6,852 nt of DNA from FEN-727 sp036508635. GTDB lineage: Bacteria; Actinomycetota; Geothermincolia; Fen-727; Anoxymicrobiaceae. The notes under the pieces are model-generated. The model saw nothing but the letters and a program-made list of their open reading frames with translations. It was not told where the DNA came from and ran no database searches. This document shows positions 5,229 through 6,852 of this stretch, in pieces. The translations under genes and the position numbers were made by a program. The number at the start of each line of letters is the position of its first letter. Positions within the stretch are counted from its first letter, which is position 1. The stretch is taken from positions 1 through 6,852 of the forward strand of contig DATCGY010000286.1 of NCBI GenBank assembly GCA_036508635.1. Direction: 5' to 3'.

Positions 5229-6620
5229 TTGGCCAAGAAGAAGTTCGATCCCGACAGGGTGCCCATCAGGAGACAGGTGCCGGCGGACCGCATCGGGAAT
5301 TTCAGCGAGGTCGCACTCGGATACGACCTCGGTGAGGCAAAAGCCGAAGCGGCGCGTTGCCTCCAGTGCAAGAAACCGACCTGTGTGAGCGGCTGCCCGG
5401 TCAACATCGATATACCCGCGTTCGTCGGGCAGGTCAGCCAGGGAACGGCCGATGAAGCAGTGGCTACCGTAAAGCGCGAAAACCTGCTGCCAGGTGTATG
5501 CGGAAGGGTCTGCCCGCAGGAATCCCAGTGCGAGGAGAAATGCGTGTTGGGAAAGAAGGGCGACCCGCTGGCTATCGGCAAGCTCGAGAGGTTCGTCGCC
5601 GACCGGGAGGCCGACCAGGGCGCCGGCCAGGTTCCAGAACCGACACAGAGCACAGGTCTTGCAGCCGCCATAGTAGGCTCGGGACCGGCAGGGCTGACCG
5701 CGGCCGCCGAGCTCGCGAAGATCGGGCACAGAGTAACGGTGTTCGAGGCGCTGCATGTGGCCGGCGGGGTCCTGACTTACGGAATACCCGAGTTCAGGCT
5801 CCCCCAGTGGGTCGTCGACCGCGAGGTGGGCATGCTCGAAAAGCTCAATGTGGAGATCGTTCTCGATTTCGTTGTGGGCAGAACCGCCACGGTGAGCGAC
5901 CTGCTGAAAGAGTATCAGTCGCTCTTCGTCGGGATAGGCGCGGGGCTTCCTTCGTTCATGGGTATCCCCGGCGAAAACCTCAACGGCGTGTACTCGGCAA
6001 ACGAGTTCCTCGCCCGGGCAAACCTGATGCGCGCCCGCAGTTTTCCGGAATACGATACGCCGGTCAAGCGCGGTGGCAAGGCGGTGATAGTCGGCGGAGG
6101 AAATGTCGCCATGGACTCCGCGAGAACGGCTTTGAGAATGGGCGCTGATGAGGTCAACATAGTGTACCGGCGCTCGAGGGTGGAGATGCCTGCCAGGGTC
6201 GAAGAAGTCGACCACGGTGAGGAGGAAGGCATCGTCTTCCACATGCTCACGAACCCGGTCGAAGTGCTTGGCAAAGACGGAAAGGTCACGGGCATGGTCT
6301 GCCAGCGTATGGAGCTGGGCGAGCCAGACGAATCCGGACGCCGCCGCCCGGTGCCAATAGAGGGCGACTACTTCAACCTGGATTGCGACATCATGGTGAT
6401 GGCCATCGGCACGCGCGCGAACCCGCTGCTTCCCTCGACCACAGAAGGGCTCGACCTCAACCGGCGCGGGTACGTCCAGGTCGACCCCGAAAACTTCCGG
6501 ACGAGCCTGCCCGGAGTATTTGCCGGGGGAGATATTGTCACCGGTTCGGCTACCGTGATCGAAGCGATGGGGGCCGGCAAGATAGCCGCGGCCGCCATGG
6601 ACGCTTACATGCGCCGGTGA
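5229..6620 (+). CDS. gltA: NADPH-dependent glutamate synthase GltA/GltD-like iron-sulfur flavoprotein (NfnB/SudA family)
   Basis: The 463-residue protein has two cysteine clusters for [4Fe-4S] centres in its N-terminal domain: CLQCKKPTCVSGCP (C44, C47, C52, C56) and C91, C95, C101, C105. FAD-binding VGSGPAG (149-155), NADPH-binding VGGGNVAMD (288-296) and the C-terminal FAD signature FAGGDI (431-436) follow. This is the GltD-like family that includes the single-chain GltA of anaerobes, bacterial GltD, and the large subunit of electron-bifurcating NADH-dependent ferredoxin:NADP reductase (NfnB, also called sulfide dehydrogenase SudA). The sequence does not decide between these. No NfnA/SudB or large glutamate synthase gene is adjacent upstream, where NfnA often lies. 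TTG 5229 is supported by AGGAG at 5218-5222 with a 6-nt spacer. The 22-nt gap to ispF suggests co-transcription with isoprenoid genes, an unusual partner. Confidence 0.9.
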   Translation: MAKKKFDPDRVPIRRQVPADRIGNFSEVALGYDLGEAKAEAARCLQCKKPTCVSGCPVNIDIPAFVGQVSQGTADEAVATVKRENLLPGVCGRVCPQESQCEEKCVLGKKGDPLAIGKLERFVADREADQGAGQVPEPTQSTGLAAAIVGSGPAGLTAAAELAKIGHRVTVFEALHVAGGVLTYGIPEFRLPQWVVDREVGMLEKLNVEIVLDFVVGRTATVSDLLKEYQSLFVGIGAGLPSFMGIPGENLNGVYSANEFLARANLMRARSFPEYDTPVKRGGKAVIVGGGNVAMDSARTALRMGADEVNIVYRRSRVEMPARVEEVDHGEEEGIVFHMLTNPVEVLGKDGKVTGMVCQRMELGEPDESGRRRPVPIEGDYFNLDCDIMVMAIGTRANPLLPSTTEGLDLNRRGYVQVDPENFRTSLPGVFAGGDIVTGSATVIEAMGAGKIAAAAMDAYMRR

Positions 6621-6668
6621 AGATAGTCGTACAGGAAAAGAAGGTGGGGCGCTCAGTGTTGGCTCGGG

Positions 6669-6821
6669 CTAGTCGGCCTGCTTCTGGAGTTTGCGCGCCG
6701 CTTGATCGGGAATAACCCTGTCCTTGAACCACCGCGCAATCATTGAGGCAGCGACCTTTCGGTGCGGCCAAGGTACTGTCTTTTCGGGCAGATCATCTTC
6801 GAGGAAATCCAGCTCAGGCAT
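6669..6821 (-). CDS. Hypothetical 50-residue protein (weak candidate)
   Basis: A minus-strand frame runs from ATG at 6821 to TAG at 6669-6671 and is closed upstream by an in-frame TAG at 6849-6851, so it is complete if real. The product has an acidic N-terminus (ELDFLEDDLPEK) and a basic amphipathic C-terminal half with MIARWFKDRVIP and KLQKQAD. About two thirds of third codon positions are G or C. Only a weak GAG precedes the ATG, and no promoter can be judged so near the window edge. It converges on the gene ending at 6620, leaving 48 nt in which I see no clear terminator. It may be a small gene, the end of a gene broken by the upstream stop, or chance; no family is recognised. Confidence 0.35.
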   Translation of the reverse strand: MPELDFLEDDLPEKTVPWPHRKVAASMIARWFKDRVIPDQAARKLQKQAD

Positions 6822-6852
6822 CGACTCTGAACTTGAAGCTCGTTTTTTCTAT

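Noticed and set aside
5208..6242. Long 344-codon minus-strand frame opposite the GltA/NfnB gene
   Set aside because: It is antisense to a complete, motif-rich gene in a GC-rich region where long spurious antisense frames are expected. Its translation shows no recognisable domain.
6621..6668. Possible terminator after the last plus-strand gene
   Set aside because: No stem longer than a few base pairs with a following T tract can be found on either strand.

Overview
The window is chromosomal, moderately GC-rich DNA from a Gram-positive-type (Terrabacteria) bacterium. It carries a conserved housekeeping block in the order clpC (3' end only), disA, a divergent minus-strand unit, carD, yacL, ispD, ispF and a GltA/NfnB-type flavoprotein. 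In many Firmicutes the same neighbourhood reads clpC-radA-disA-(carD)-yacL-ispD-ispF. The CarD protein, however, resembles the actinobacterial (mycobacterial) form closely, and actinobacteria also place carD before ispD-ispF. My best guess is a deep-branching actinobacterial lineage or a GC-rich Firmicute, probably anaerobic given the last gene. No marker gene settles this.

Layout. 1-186: last 61 codons of clpC, then a rho-independent terminator (about 212-242) and a C/G-rich palindromic element (241-278) that looks like a dispersed intergenic repeat. 317-345: extended -10 promoter for disA. 382-1470: disA, the diadenylate cyclase, apparently a single-gene unit. 1471-2158: a short hairpin, then minus-strand genes: a poorly supported small membrane or secreted ORF (1552-1776) and, upstream of it, a well-supported protein of about 134 residues with two cysteine pairs and a MazG-like C-terminal helix (1754-2158). 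2159-2443: a divergent regulatory region. It holds a consensus minus-strand promoter, a weaker extended -10 promoter reading towards carD, a 15-bp inverted repeat exactly 4 bp from both -35 boxes, and a carD leader of about 145 nt.

2444-6620: a tight plus-strand gene run, carD-yacL-ispD-ispF-gltA/nfnB. After carD the junctions are 63, 1, -4 and 22 nt. Every gene has a well-placed Shine-Dalgarno sequence and, on my reading, a GTG or TTG start. 6669-6821: a possible 50-codon minus-strand ORF converging on this run.

Functionally the block joins c-di-AMP synthesis and DNA-integrity signalling (DisA), RNA polymerase open-complex control (CarD), a membrane PIN-TRAM protein (YacL), two consecutive-pathway MEP isoprenoid enzymes (IspD, IspF) and an NADPH-linked iron-sulfur flavoprotein. 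The least understood part is the divergent unit between disA and carD. I see no CRISPR array, tRNA, rRNA, insertion sequence or phage gene.
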